Source: Effrenium voratum (Eukaryota > Sar > Dinophyceae > Suessiales > Symbiodiniaceae). Taken from it: DNA of 64,000 nt. The notes beneath the pieces are model-generated. The model saw nothing but the letters and a program-made list of their open reading frames with translations. It was not told where the DNA came from and did not search any database. The translations under genes and the position numbers were made by a program. Position 1 is the stretch's first letter; each line of letters starts with the position of its first letter. This document shows, in pieces, positions 37,201-50,300 of the stretch. Location: the NCBI GenBank assembly GCA_963377175.1, contig CAUJNA010000193.1:1-64000 (forward strand), given 5' to 3'.

Positions 37201-40200
37201 GTGAAATCAAGCTGAGGAACTTATCCCACATGCTAGCAGTCTTTCCATCACTGTGGCCGACATTGTCCGCACTGGGGGAACAACCTGCACGCATGTCCAG
37301 AGTAAGGGGTACCTCTCGCACAGGGATGAGGGGGTCTTGAAATGGGCCGGCTCAGGAAAGCCGTGCTCCACGTTGCTTGCGGCGGGGGATGCTTTTGGCC
37401 TTGAAATCCCCATGTACAGAGATGAGCACTGTGATCCAAGCACCCAGTCGACCTGCCAAGTGACAATCGAGCGACACAATTGGAGATGCACAGATTCTTC
37501 CCCTTCGAATATTGCTTGGCCCCCACGACCAAGTTTGCTCAAATCTGTTTGGAGTAGGTTCAGATCGGCTCAGGCCCCGTTGTCCGACCACAGGTGCAAT
37601 CCTACTGCTGGCATGAAAGGATGACAAGAGCTTTGGAGGGCTTTCGAGAAAAAGCCAGCAGTCCCACCTATCGGTGGCATTCCCGCATGTTTGTAGATTC
37701 CCAGTTCATTGTCCTTCAAATGTTGTCGCCGCGGATGGAATCCTACAGATGAAGACTCACGGAGAACTCTGCGTGAACTTGGACGTGCCCGTTGTGTTTG
37801 AAGGGGATGCCCCGACATGTCAATGGAGGTTCGAGGGCCCCCCCCCAGAAACCCCTATGCCCATTGGTGTTGCCATCTGAGGAAAGGGAACCAACGGATC
37901 CCATCAGATGGGAGGGGAGGTACGCTGATCAATTCCATGGGTTTACTGCCTGGTTGCCCATTCCTGACTTGGTCAACTCAGACTTGGATATCGACTGGTG
38001 GTACACACTTCATGGCTGCCAAGCTCCCACTGCCTCTCATGTGCATTCTTGCTCTGACTGGCGATATCAGCACAAGCCGCGCTCTGTCTCGCGGCGCCGA
38101 GAAACCAAGAGATAACATGGCTCTTGCCGGCCGGCAATGGGGCGAACTTTTGGGGGGTAAACGTGTCAGTCGTGACAAAGATGCACCCACGCCCCAAGTT
38201 TGTGGTGGAACTCTGCAGAGGCTATTTAGGAAAAGAGCACAGGACAGCGGATGATGCCACAAGCTATTTACTCTAGCTCGTCTAGACCCAGCGGATGATA
38301 CGACAAAAGGTAAGCACTGGAAGGCCGGACACGATGTCACCGCCCTTGTAACCCAGTTATCCCAGATGCAAATCCAAATCCACATGCTCCGAGTGAGGCT
38401 CTTCATGCATCAATGGCAACTTAGTGGTAGCGCAAGAGAGTTATTTTTACATATGTGTATACACACACACATCCCCACTTTTGGCGTCCCCCGTATGTTC
38501 ACGCATTGTGTGGGGTTCGAGACGTGACCTTTGACGCAGCTTTGCTCGGGCGCGGTGCCCCCATGGCCCCCGGATGGCGAGAGCGGGCTGGCCGCTTGGG
38601 CCGAAGGGGCGGATGGCTTCCCTCTTTTTCGGTAGCGTTGAAGAGAACCTAAAGGGAACCAAAGAAATCCAAGGCCCCCTTCGAGACCCACTTTGGCACC
38701 ACGGATTCCGCCATCAACCGTGACCATCACATGAATGATATTTACCACCTCTTCCACGAATCATGCACGATCTTTTAGACGTGATTCCCTTGGAATCAGT
38801 GAATCAGTCCTGTGGGCTCAAGGCCTTGCGAAATTTGATGCTAACGCTAAGCCAATTACAGCTCGCCAACGGTTCAAGCGCCACGCATGAAGATGTCTTG
38901 CTTGGGGGGGGGGTGCGCTCCTTTTCAGGCAGGTGAGTCAAGTGATTTGACCACCCAGACCCATGAACAGCCGCACAGCCGCCCCAAAAGCCCGCGGCCA
39001 CTTCGTGGGAACCCACGATTCCGGCAACTGGTGCGTTGGGAGCATGGCCACCCTGTTGCAGCGCTTGTCAGCTAGGCATTGTGTTCCCGCAGTAGCCATG
39101 GGACCAAAGGGGTCCTATTCGCCGGTGTGGTCTCGCGAAACTCATTTGCGGGTAGCTGGATGGACTTCTTCCATCAGAAGCAACCCGAACGACATGCGCC
39201 AGGCGGCTTTGGGGTGTTTCGTTGCCCACAGCCAGAGCATTCCGCAAAGCCGGAAGATACCCATTGATCTTGTGTTTTGCTTTTCATTGAGTCGACACGT
39301 TGGAGCTGCCCCCTATTCTTTGACGACAATGCTGACGTGAATGTGTCTATGAATTTGTATATACTGTATGTATATACACATGCGGGCGTATATACAAATG
39401 CGGGCATAGACAGAAGTACTCAGATCTACAGCAACACAAATATATATATATATATATATATTCACAGATACATGCAACGGATAGATGTTGAGCTCGATAT
39501 AGACATGCACATTCCTTCCACGGGTTCTGCCGGGGCCGCCGAATGCCCGTAGGCTCGTGGCCCTACCGCTGGCCTCGTGTGCCCAGGGCCAGGTGCAGGC
39601 TGGAGCAGTTGACGAGTTCTCGCAGGAGAATGACGCAACAAGCAAACCGTAGCCTATGAGTAGATACAGCAGATACATTTGCACGCAGCACGCATATATA
39701 TGGTCCCGTGTTCCGTGTTGCTACCCCCCCCCCCCCCCCATATGGTATGGGTCCCCCAGACCCCCCCCCCCCCCGGCCCGAGACCCCGAGCCCCCGGATC
39801 CTGTCACCTACAGTCCCACCCCCACCCCGACCCCCTGAACTGGCACCCCGACACCCCGGCACCCCCACCCCCAGGACAAGCCAACCCGCAACCAACCATA
39901 AACCAACCCTAAACTAACCCTAAACGAACCCTAAATACACCCTAAACCAAACCCGAAACCGTAGACCTCTAAACCTAAACCAACCCTAAATCCACATAAA
40001 CCAACCCTAAACTAACCCAAACCAACCCTAAACTAACCCCAAATGCACCCTAAACCAATCCCTAAACAATAAACCCTAAACCCTAAATACACCCTAAACC
40101 AAACCCTAAACCGTAGACCTCTAAACCTAAACCAACCCTAAACCAGCCCTAAATCAACATAAACCAACCCTAAACCAACCCTAAACTAACCCTAAATACA

Positions 40201-41284
40201 CCCCAAATGCACCCTAAACCAATCCCTAAACAATAAACCCTAAACCTAAGCCAACCCTAACCAACCCTAAACTAACCCTAAACCAACCCTAAATACACCC
40301 TAAACCAAACCCTAAACCGTAGACCTCTAAACCTAAACCAACCCTAAACCAACCCTAAATCAACATAAACCCAACCCTAAACCAACCCTAAACTAACCCT
40401 AAATACACCCTAAATCTACCCTAAATCAATTCTAAACCAACCCTAAACCACCACAACCCAACCACAGGACCACAACCACAGGGGGGGGGGGGGGTACTTG
40501 TCTGACCCATGACCATTGGTGGGGGGGGGGGGGTGGCAACGCTGTACGATATATATATATATATATATGCATGTATATATAGTCTATATATCTATACAGT
40601 TGTTTTTTGAACAATACATTTATGGGCATGTAGAAGTAACACATACATATGTGTCCAGCAACTTGCTTGCTCACTGGCAACTCGTTTTCCAACTTGAAGT
40701 GACCACTTTTGCCATGGCCATGTGGCAGCCCAGGTCCGACTGCCAGAAAAACACCTAGTTCAGACCAGCGGGGCGCACCAAACACGTCCCATTCAAGATT
40801 GGCGGTTGATCTCTGGCCCTCTGACCCGAGCCGAAGACCCGACCGCCCTGCAGCAGGCGCCCTGGTACTTTGACTGCTCCAACAACCCCGCAGGGTGGCA
40901 CAGAGTCGGGGCATGGCTAGGTCGGGGCATCCAGGCGTTCGCTTTTGACAATGCGCAGTCATGTTTTTTTTGGTTTTTGGTGTGGTTCAAATTGCTATGT
41001 AAACAGTTCAATTGTTTGTTTTGTGTTAGTTCACAGCAATTATATCTAAACAGTTCTTGCTTGTACACGACTCTTTTTCGAGATGTCATTTCCGCGTTGC
41101 TCGCTGACTGCAACGAATCAGCTGGTTTGCTTGGTGCACCCAACAGAAACGAGGACCCCCGGCGATATGGTTTTCAAACGTGGACGTTTAAAGGAATTGT
41201 ATCCGAAAAGATTTGGTTCGGATCACCTGATACCTGCAACACAGGTTCCAGAGCCGTCATTGTTCGGCTTGTAAGATCCAGGAC

Positions 41285-41319
<35 letters not shown>

Positions 41320-44300
41320 CTGAGATCCAGGATAGCCTAAATTGGTTTAAGCACACAACGCGATCCTTTAGGCCAATCTGGTTTTCGCAGACAAACCGTG
41401 GTCCTTTTGAAGGACATCTAAACTTTGGAGTTTGCCAGGAGTGGAGCCGCTTCCGGCGCCGCTTCGCCGAGTTCCGGAAGCTCTTCGAAGCGCCGGAGCG
41501 GGTGGCCGGGTGGGCGCTTCGGGGGCTGGAGCTCTGTGGCTCGGTAGCTTTGTAGCTCTTGCGCTGCTTCCTTCACAACCTTCACAAGGACCACAGCTGG
41601 CCTTTTCCAATTCGATTTCAAGGTGCATATGCCGACATGCAGATGTCGCTTGCCATCCTGCTTGGCTATGCGATGACTAATTGCAAAAACAGCTTCTTGG
41701 CTCCTCCTGCGTACCAATTAAGGATGATGAACCTTGCCACCTCTCTACCTTGATTTCGGGAATCGCTGAATGCACGTGCACGAGAGCCGGCCCAAGCATA
41801 GTCTGTGAAACGGTGACTGGCTAACGCAAGGTATCTTAATTTGGAAGGTGCTTGAATGCTCATGGTCCATGAAGGGTGAACAGAAAACACGCTGTGTTCG
41901 CCGAACACTGCAACCGCCACCAGGCTCCAGCGTTCGGATCGCGGCCTACTTTGCCTCGAAGTTGCTGTTCGCGCCAGGACCGAGACGAGGCGAAGGTGAT
42001 CGAGGAGGTGCAGCAGGCGTGGATCAGCTGCCGGCTCCGTTCACACTCGTTTTGATCGCCCAAAAGAAACCGGGCGGGGAGGGAAGAGGGGCACCAGAGG
42101 GAGCGGGGGCACCGGGGACAAACATCAACCAGAATCAGAGGCGTGTTTGGGAGCTTGGTGGTACTCTGCCAATCCTTGGGCTGTATGCAACTCCAGACGG
42201 ATGCCTGGCCCAACTCACTTGAGCACTCAAATTGTGACTCCAACGTTTTGATCATTGGAGTGGACCTGTTAATCACACCCTCAAAAGATGCATGTCAGCG
42301 GTCATGGCTGAGGTTGGGCAAACATGGTGCCGAATCCCTAGATGCACTTGTGTGCTTCTGGATGGCTTTCCAGGGTTGCTCATGGCTGGTAAATGAACAT
42401 TTTGATTTGTAAGGAGTCCATATGCTAGGTCCTGGGGCAAGCCTGACGCGGAATGCATTTGATTTACTGCAAATCACAGAGTGTGTTGATGCGCTTCTGC
42501 CTTCCGATCGTCAGCCCAACATGTTCTGGTACATCCCGTTACTTTTAACATTCTGTACACACTTCCACTTCCCAACAAGAGCCACGCGTGAAATCAAGTA
42601 AGTTCTACGAGTAGCTAATCGAAGTGCTGTGGCGAGTACTCGATATCTTTTCCATGACATTGTTTGCTCAGCAGCTGTACAGACGATAGACGGCTGGCGT
42701 TGTTTATGTTCAACTTGCCAAACCCATATATATTTCCAGGGAGCATGCTAGCGTAGAAGCGGTCAGTTAATGCATTTTGGCACCATGGCAAGAAATTAGT
42801 GAAAGATCTTCCATGCCAAATCCACATATGCCAGCTCTCAATGGTGCTGTTTGCTCAAGAGTTTCTGTTCCGTTCAGTGTCTTAGCTACAGACATTGATT
42901 GATGCTTTCCCGAAGGGAAGCCAACCATTTCCGGTATTTCCGTTTGCCCTTCTCATGTGTAGCAGAACAGGACAAATATGCCTGTGTGTGGAGTCTTCCT
43001 TCGCACAACAAGCAACATCACGCACCATCCCATACCAAACCGCCCGTGTTTTGCGCGCGGATGGCGGCCTTTCAGCTCGCAGGTGCTCGCAGAGGCCAAC
43101 GACCTCGGGAGGCGCTATGAGCCCACATTCGCGGCTCGGCGTGGGCTTTGTCTTGTTTTCTTTAGTTCGGCGGGCTTTTTGATGGATTAAGAAGGTTTGG
43201 AGAGTGACTTGTGAGCGGTGGATGTTGCGGGAGGTGCTTGCAAGGAGTCAAGAAGCATAGAACAAACAAGGAGCTGATTGGGAACGGGGATCCGAGGATC
43301 ACTAGTTGCAGGCTGCCAGTTGAGGGCCGTGAGTTGCTTATTTGTGTAAAACCATAACAACAGTCACTTGCCAAAGTTGCAAGTTGAGGGGCACTACAAA
43401 AGGGCTGCAATGCCATTCTCAACTGATCTGTGAGAAGGCACGGGAGAACTTCAAACCTGTCTTAGCAGCTTCAGGCAGCTGGTGGCGACCATTTGGTGTC
43501 TCTCAGAGCGAAAGGGAAAGAACACTATGTAGTTGCTACACTTGGACTCAGTGGACACCATTTGGGGCTGTAAACATCTACTTCAGATGACTGTTCAAAC
43601 AAATGGCCTTCTGCCTTCTGCCAACTGCCGTGGATCACCAAATTCGAAGAGCTGCGAAACAGATGCAACCTTCCAACATTCAGCTGATCAGATTTATCTG
43701 GCTTTTTCAGATGGAGCCAGTTCCCCGATCGGAGGGATGTCTTTCAACTGGCTGGAGGGGACTGTCATTGCGCATGTTCCTCTCAAATGGTTGACCTGGG
43801 TCCCTACTGTGAGGTTCCAGGTTTGGTGTGGCGGCAAAGCAGCCCAAGGACCCAAGCGCCGTGCAAAGGAGCAAAGGATCAAATGAGGTACTCAAGACCC
43901 ACCCCTAGCCAGAAGCTCAGGTACAGTATGCCAGCGATTGGTCGGTCTTCCACCTCTGCAACCCAGACCGTTTGTCCCTGGTGCCAGAGGACACTGCTTT
44001 AGACTTGGCGGTTGTTTTGCCAGCGCACCACGCAGACCCAGCAGTGAACCCGGCAATTTGAAAGTTGCGGGTCTTTGGCCTTGGGATTCAACTCATTTGA
44101 ACTTGTCCCTAGCTCCAGCAAGCCCCAGCCATGCGCTAGCGATCTCAAAACTTCCTTTTTGTCAGCCTTCGGGAGCGAACCAAACACGTGGGTTCCCAGG
44201 CGAGCTCTCAAGCAAGATTCACATTTTTCAGATTGCACAGGACGAGTCAGAAAAAGCCAGGCTCAATGCACCGAACTCGCTGCACTGGCCAAAGCCGTCT

Positions 44301-47300
44301 TACACCACGGTGGGGTGCACATGTCAACAGGTGGGTCGCTCCGTAAAAAATCGACGTGTTGCTCGTTGCGTTTACACAAAGCAAGCCCTAGACGTGCGAG
44401 GTGCTCCGAATCTGCCCCGTTTCGGCCCGGGCAAAGGGACCCATGCGCGTGAGGACCTGCAGACCGACTTCTGCTTTTACGGCTTCGCCACGGTCCAATG
44501 GCGCCCTGGCGGAGTTGTTTTTGAGCAGCAACCTGGGAGCATCGAGATGGTTTGAGGCCCGCTTGAGTGGTTGAATTCAGCCAAGCTTCCATGGGATGGT
44601 CAGAGGGGAAAACACTGTGAAGTGGTTCCTTGACCTTGTTCGAAAGCAAAAGGCCGAGGCTTTGTGTCCATTTCCAGCAACATCAGGCCTCAACAGCGCT
44701 TTTGCAGTGAGCTCGCACCCTTGACGTCATGACTTCTCATGGACAAGATGTTTGACCTCCTGAACATTTGTCTCTGGAGTTGATAAGTATCAGCCCGGTG
44801 TTGGCCCCAAAGTTCTTTGATGATGGTTGAAGAGAGGTCTTCTTGGTTGTGACTACCTGAATAGAACGGGTTCTTGCTGCCATATTCGATTCAAAATCGG
44901 AAATTGCACGTTCTCCGAGCTTGGACCCAAGATTTCACTGTGGTGCACTGCCTTTTCCAGTTGACGTCAAACACCTTCAAACAAGCATCAGTGGCATAGC
45001 TCAGCTCTTTCAGACCTCGATCATATCCTTCAACTTGGGGTACACTGGTTGGGACCAAGACATGCCCATTGCTCGTTTTTTTGCATGTGCCAAACAAAAA
45101 AATCGGACGGTTTTTGTTTTTGTTTTTCATACTGTGGTATTAAAAAGAATGAAGAATTGGGAGTTTTGCGCCAGCCCCTTTCAGGCGCTAGAACGAAGAA
45201 GTTCTGAGGCTGGGGCTCTTTGGGCACTCGCACTTCAGCAACGTGCCGGGCATGTCGGAGTGGGCCCACAACGCCTGGGGCGAGGCGCCCAGCTGGGGTT
45301 TGAGGTAAACAAGTCGTCCAAAGAGTCTTGGAACGCCCAAGGGCAAACCTGGCTTGGGCCCTTGGCATGAATTGGGAAATCGGAACTGGGGTCAGAGGCA
45401 TGGGTGGCTAGGGTGCACTGGCAGTTTTGGTTGGTCCAGTCGGGCCCGCTTCGCCCTGGGTGTATCACGAATTTCTTGGAGTGGCTTGGAGGGTGTCTTG
45501 GCAAAGCCGAGGCTTTCTCAACGACGCCTCCAAATTCAATGCCATGCACTTCTTGGTGCCGTGGCGGGTAAGCATGCGGCTCGGGGTGGCGGGGAGCCGA
45601 CTCAGTGAACCCCCAGTTCCTGGAAGTTGTTCAGATGAGTCACAATCAAAACCAGGGTAAATGAAGGTTAGTAAGGGGCAATCCCAGCCATAAATGGTTG
45701 CGGCTGCCTTTTCAATTCCTTACATAGTTCTGGGTTCACCATTTTTGTACCAGGTTTTGATCATGACTCAGATGGTGACGCAAGCGCCGGCACACGCTGT
45801 TGAGCCTTTGAGTTCAGAGTTGGGAATTCAGCTCCAGGCTTCAAGGCTTCGAGGCTTCGAGGCATGGCCTCTGATTCCAGCCACAGCGATAGACGAGCCG
45901 CCTGCTGCTCAATGCCCAGGATGTTGCGGTTGTTTGCTTGCCAACGTGCAAAGACGCAGGCCGTGTTTGACGTGAACCAGGATGCTAGTGGTTGGCAAGA
46001 ATGACGGCCTTCAGTGGCAGACTATTCACAGCTCAAGCATTTGCTATAGGCCGCAGTTCCAGAACCTGTTTTCCCAGCCAACTATGGCAAGGTTGCCTAC
46101 GACCGAACCATGATTCTAGATGACAGACTTTCGGATAGGTGCATCCGCTGTCTTGTCTGAAGATATGCCTACCGTTTCCTGATCTGGATGTCTAAGAGAA
46201 CCCCCACAACACGGGTAGTGTCCTGTTGGTTTCCCTTTTGACATCATCCAACCCGTAACCCCTCTGAGCAACATTTGGGGGGGCCCGTTTGAGCTGAGGA
46301 AAGCTCCGGCTGGACGGTGAAGATGGTGGAGATGGCCAAGTCTTTGAGCAACGCCTTCATGGCCAACTCGCAGTACAGGCCAAGAAGTGTTCTTTGCTTC
46401 TCTGCTTGTGTCGTTGTTTTGCGAGCACATGTTTTTGGTTGCTTCAAAGTGGAGACCCAAAGGAAACTCGCCAGGGGGGGGCCATTGTTTAGAGAGGAGC
46501 CCATTTCAGGCGGGGATGCGCATGGGGAACCTGGTGGCTTTCAGTTGGAGCCTTCAAGTTTGGGCCTCTCACATGGCCAGCGCCTGTCGATCACGAAGGA
46601 ATCGAGACGTTCTGGTCGTTTGATGGGATCAGGTCCGGGAAGTTCATCACATGAGCCACAATCAAAACCTGGGTAGATGAAGGTTAGTAAGGGAAAATCC
46701 CAACCAAAAATAGCTGCGGATATCCGCCTTCTTAATTCTTTACATGGTTCTGGGTCAACCATTTTAATACCGGGTTTTGATTGTGGCTCACATGTCCAAC
46801 CTTAGCACAGAGTCACTCCATCTCGCGGCCGCCGTGGCCGGCTTTGTATGGGGGCATTGGGTCAGGGTCTCCCGGGACGCCGCGCTGCCGGCGGCCCTCT
46901 CCCAGCCGGGCCTCATTGTGCGGAAGAAGCCGGACCACACCAGGCAAGTTTGTTCCATTGGGTTGACGCCTTCTGTTGTGTCTTCGATGTTTTTTGGCTT
47001 ACAGCAGCCGGATGCAGCAGCCGGATGCATGCTCCTGGGTTTTCCGCCAAGGTTCCTGGTGAAGGAAGCTGGCGCAAGCTGCCTGTCAGGTCAACATCCT
47101 ACGAACCAAAATGTGTTGGCAGCATGTTTACACCAAATTCGAAGTGGCTAGAGTGCCAGGAATCTCTTGACTTTGGACTATGACATCTGAGTGGAGGGAA
47201 GGCCACCTGTATGTACGTTATCTCTATATATATAGGTATATGGGTAAGGCGGTCCTGGTGATGAATGCAGGCCAGTTCTTTGCCATGCTGTTTCCCATGT

Positions 47301-50300
47301 CGAAGTGAAGTGACGAGCCGCTTCGTTCTCGCATCAAGTCCTGAATGCCTTGCCACTTGGCAGGTTTCTCATCTGGCGCGCAACATGTTGATTTCATCTG
47401 CGCTCGAGCTGAACTGGCTTACCGGCAGACATGTGGTGCTAGGAGCCAACTTGTTGGGGACGGCGGGTTCGTAATCTGGAGGTTTGACAAGCGATGGCGT
47501 GTCAAGTTCAGCAATGCCTCAAGCGTACCTGAAGTGTACAACTTGCAATTCAGGCCTCTTTCTTGATAATCCTACAAAATCAGCAGGTTTTCCCGGCGAC
47601 AAGCTTTGGCAGACAGGGCGTGTTCCTATGTGGACACTCCGTTCCGAGTAGATCATGCGTCCTCGCTGTGTCTGGCCTCAGCTGGCTTGGGCGTTGTGTC
47701 GAACTTGGAGTAAACCTTGCGGATGGAGGGGCGTCTCCCCAAACGTGAAGGGTTCCCTCAATGGGGAACTCTCCGTTTTTTTATCAACGATCCTGGGTTC
47801 CCAGTAAAGATTTTGGGTACTCTGCGGGAAGTTGCCTCATCCCTGAATGGTCTGATTTGTTTGTCAATGCCGGATGATTCAATGCAATGATCAACGCCTT
47901 CATTTTTTGTTTCTGTTTTTGAGGGAGGCCCTTTTTGAGATTGGTGTAAACTCAGGCAACCCTGAATTGGTGGTTTGGGGATTTGACCCCGGGTTCTTGT
48001 AGAGGGTAAATTTGAAACCGCCCCTTGCCACCAAAACCAAACCACCAACTAGCGGGAAACTGATAAACAAAACGGATGCCAATCATCCCCTATTTCAACA
48101 CATGCCTATATCAATTAGTTTTCACCCCAGGAGAACTCCGCCGGAGATTGTCCTGTACCTCAATCTCTCGACCTCGAGTGATTCTGCTAGAAACCTCCAA
48201 GATCTTGTTTGCGAGCTCAAACCTCACCCCGGCCTTTGAGCATCAGGGAGGATTTCAACAGACCTCACCTGCTGAAACATACGAACAACGGGGCGGGGTG
48301 GGGAGTGGGGGGTGGGGGTGGGGGGTGAAAGTCTGCGGTTTCGGGGGCTCAGACTGAAGCGGACAGTTCGATTCGCCAGGCTGCCGCAGGTTCGGCGCCT
48401 CAAAGCGGTGGCCATCTCGTGCCGGACCGAGCGGGCGGAGCGGGCGGCCGGCACCGGGACCCGTCAACAGTATCTCAGTTTTGAGCCACTTGGTGCTGGG
48501 GTCGTTTGACTTACTCCAGTTTGTTCAAGAAAGAAAGCCACTGCAACTTGCACAGCTGGGGTAAAAAGGCTTGGCGGCTTTGCACGGACTATGGGCCCAG
48601 AGCAATGTTGAAACACAGATGTTCCAAGTGTCCTCTTTCACTCAGACAGTCAGATGTGACGGTCGACTATCAACATGTGCTTTGGATGTGGGCATCCTTG
48701 ATCAAGCTGGGAGATTGGTGCGGCCTGGCACTGGTACAACTCAAAGTGGCAAAAGGCGTTGCACAGCGGCAGGCCGGTAAACTGCTGGGACATGACCGAT
48801 GTTTAGAAAGCACCACCGCCTGCCATTTCATTCCACCAGCAAGCGTTTGCAGGAGCGGGTTTCCTGAACGTCCCTCGGTCAGTTGGGGAGATGCAAGAAT
48901 CATGAAACCAGGCAGGCAGCGTTTGCACAGCCAGGTACCACACCGCACTGATCCGCGAGCCTTTGACTTTCTGGCGGCTTGGTCGCCAACGTATGTGTGC
49001 AATATCCGCTGCAAGCAGGGTCTTTGTGCATTGCGCGCGTTTGCAAGAAAGCCAACTACAAAGAGTGGTAGAGACTGCAGCTTGAGCTTCCAGGCGGAGT
49101 GAGTTGCAGGCAGCAGTTTCCGTCGTATCATTCGCCGTGGGTCATAGGCTCCGAAGCTGCAGAAGTGCCGGTCAGCACGCACCGAGATTTCTCTACATTT
49201 GCTTGATGTCCGTAAGATTTGTATGGGCATATGTTGTCCTGACAGTGTAAAGTCCATTGAAAGTGGTTGACGGTCAACCGGATAAACTCGCGTTGGGCCT
49301 TGCACAGCAGCAGATGTCCTCTTTTAAGCGGCGGATCTACTTGGACGATGCTGCCTTCCACGGCAGGAAGCATGGCTTCCCATGCGATCCTACACTCACC
49401 GATCAAAGAGGAATAAGCTTGTGACAGGTGATTGGTAGACCCCGGGCCCCAGACAATCAGCATGCATTTGGTGGCGTCTCGCCGGAAAGACCTGGTCGCC
49501 AGCTTTGAAAGGATTGCCAAACGCAAACAAACATACCATTGACCGCAGCCTGCTGACCTTGGGCAACACACCAACATATATGACATTTGGACTTTTTGGA
49601 GTGCTGCGGGATTTCTCTCATTTTCTTATCCAGAAATTCCATTGTCAACCGCCCCCCCCCCCCCAAAAAAAAAAAAGAGAGTCGAACAACCACAAGTCAT
49701 GGCGAGTTTCTACTGTTGGAATCATCATGGGATAGCACACCCCCAAAGTCCCCGCATTTGGATTGATTTCCCGAGGCAGCACATGCTCACGCACCTCTTC
49801 GAGGTAGAGCCCACACTGCACATCCTGGACGCCACCGCGAAGACCGCCGAGGCTGATCTTCGGGGTGGCAAATGGGCCGGTGGCTGTTGGTTTTTGAAGA
49901 TTTGCCTAGGAAACCAAAGGGGACGGGCCATTGTCTTGGATGCTGCCAGACTTATGTAGCATCCAGCTTGCGGTCAGATCGATGACCCTTCAAAACAGTT
50001 GGTTCCCTTTTGCATAAAATGTGCTCCAACAAAGGACAGTTTGACATACCGTGTGGAAGCTTCTGGTTTGACTGATGACTCAGGTGGACACATGACTAGC
50101 CTTGCGCATGCAGCACGGCGGCCGTGAGGACGTGGCACGCCTTCACAACCACTGCCGATTTATTGCCGGGCCCCCGGAGCTTGGGGCGAGAGCGTGTGAT
50201 GGCCTTGTCGTGATGGAGTTGAACTTGGCTGAGCAGACTGCGTCATGGGATTGGCTTCAAGTTTGTCCAAAAAAGGACCTAAACATTGAATTGGCTTTTA

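Larger units (their letters stand above)
33421..41438. other. 8-kb intronic stretch, probably with exons I could not find
   Basis: Contains a degenerate repeated motif (36150-36320), a GC-rich island at 36540-36640 with a possible exon frame ([17 protein letters not shown]), protein-like fragments at 38970-39280 and 40750-40960, the large telomere-type block, poly-C and poly-G tracts and a (CT)n repeat. No gene is supported. Confidence 0.35.

Noticed and set aside
40722..41555. 277-codon + open frame
   Set aside because: It runs through a (CT)n microsatellite and intron sequence into exon 14; only the final part is supported as coding.
48670..49586. Two adjacent minus-strand open frames (211 and 152 codons)
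   Set aside because: The + strand is also open over much of this stretch and neither translation shows a motif. It could be an old gene remnant, but I cannot support it.
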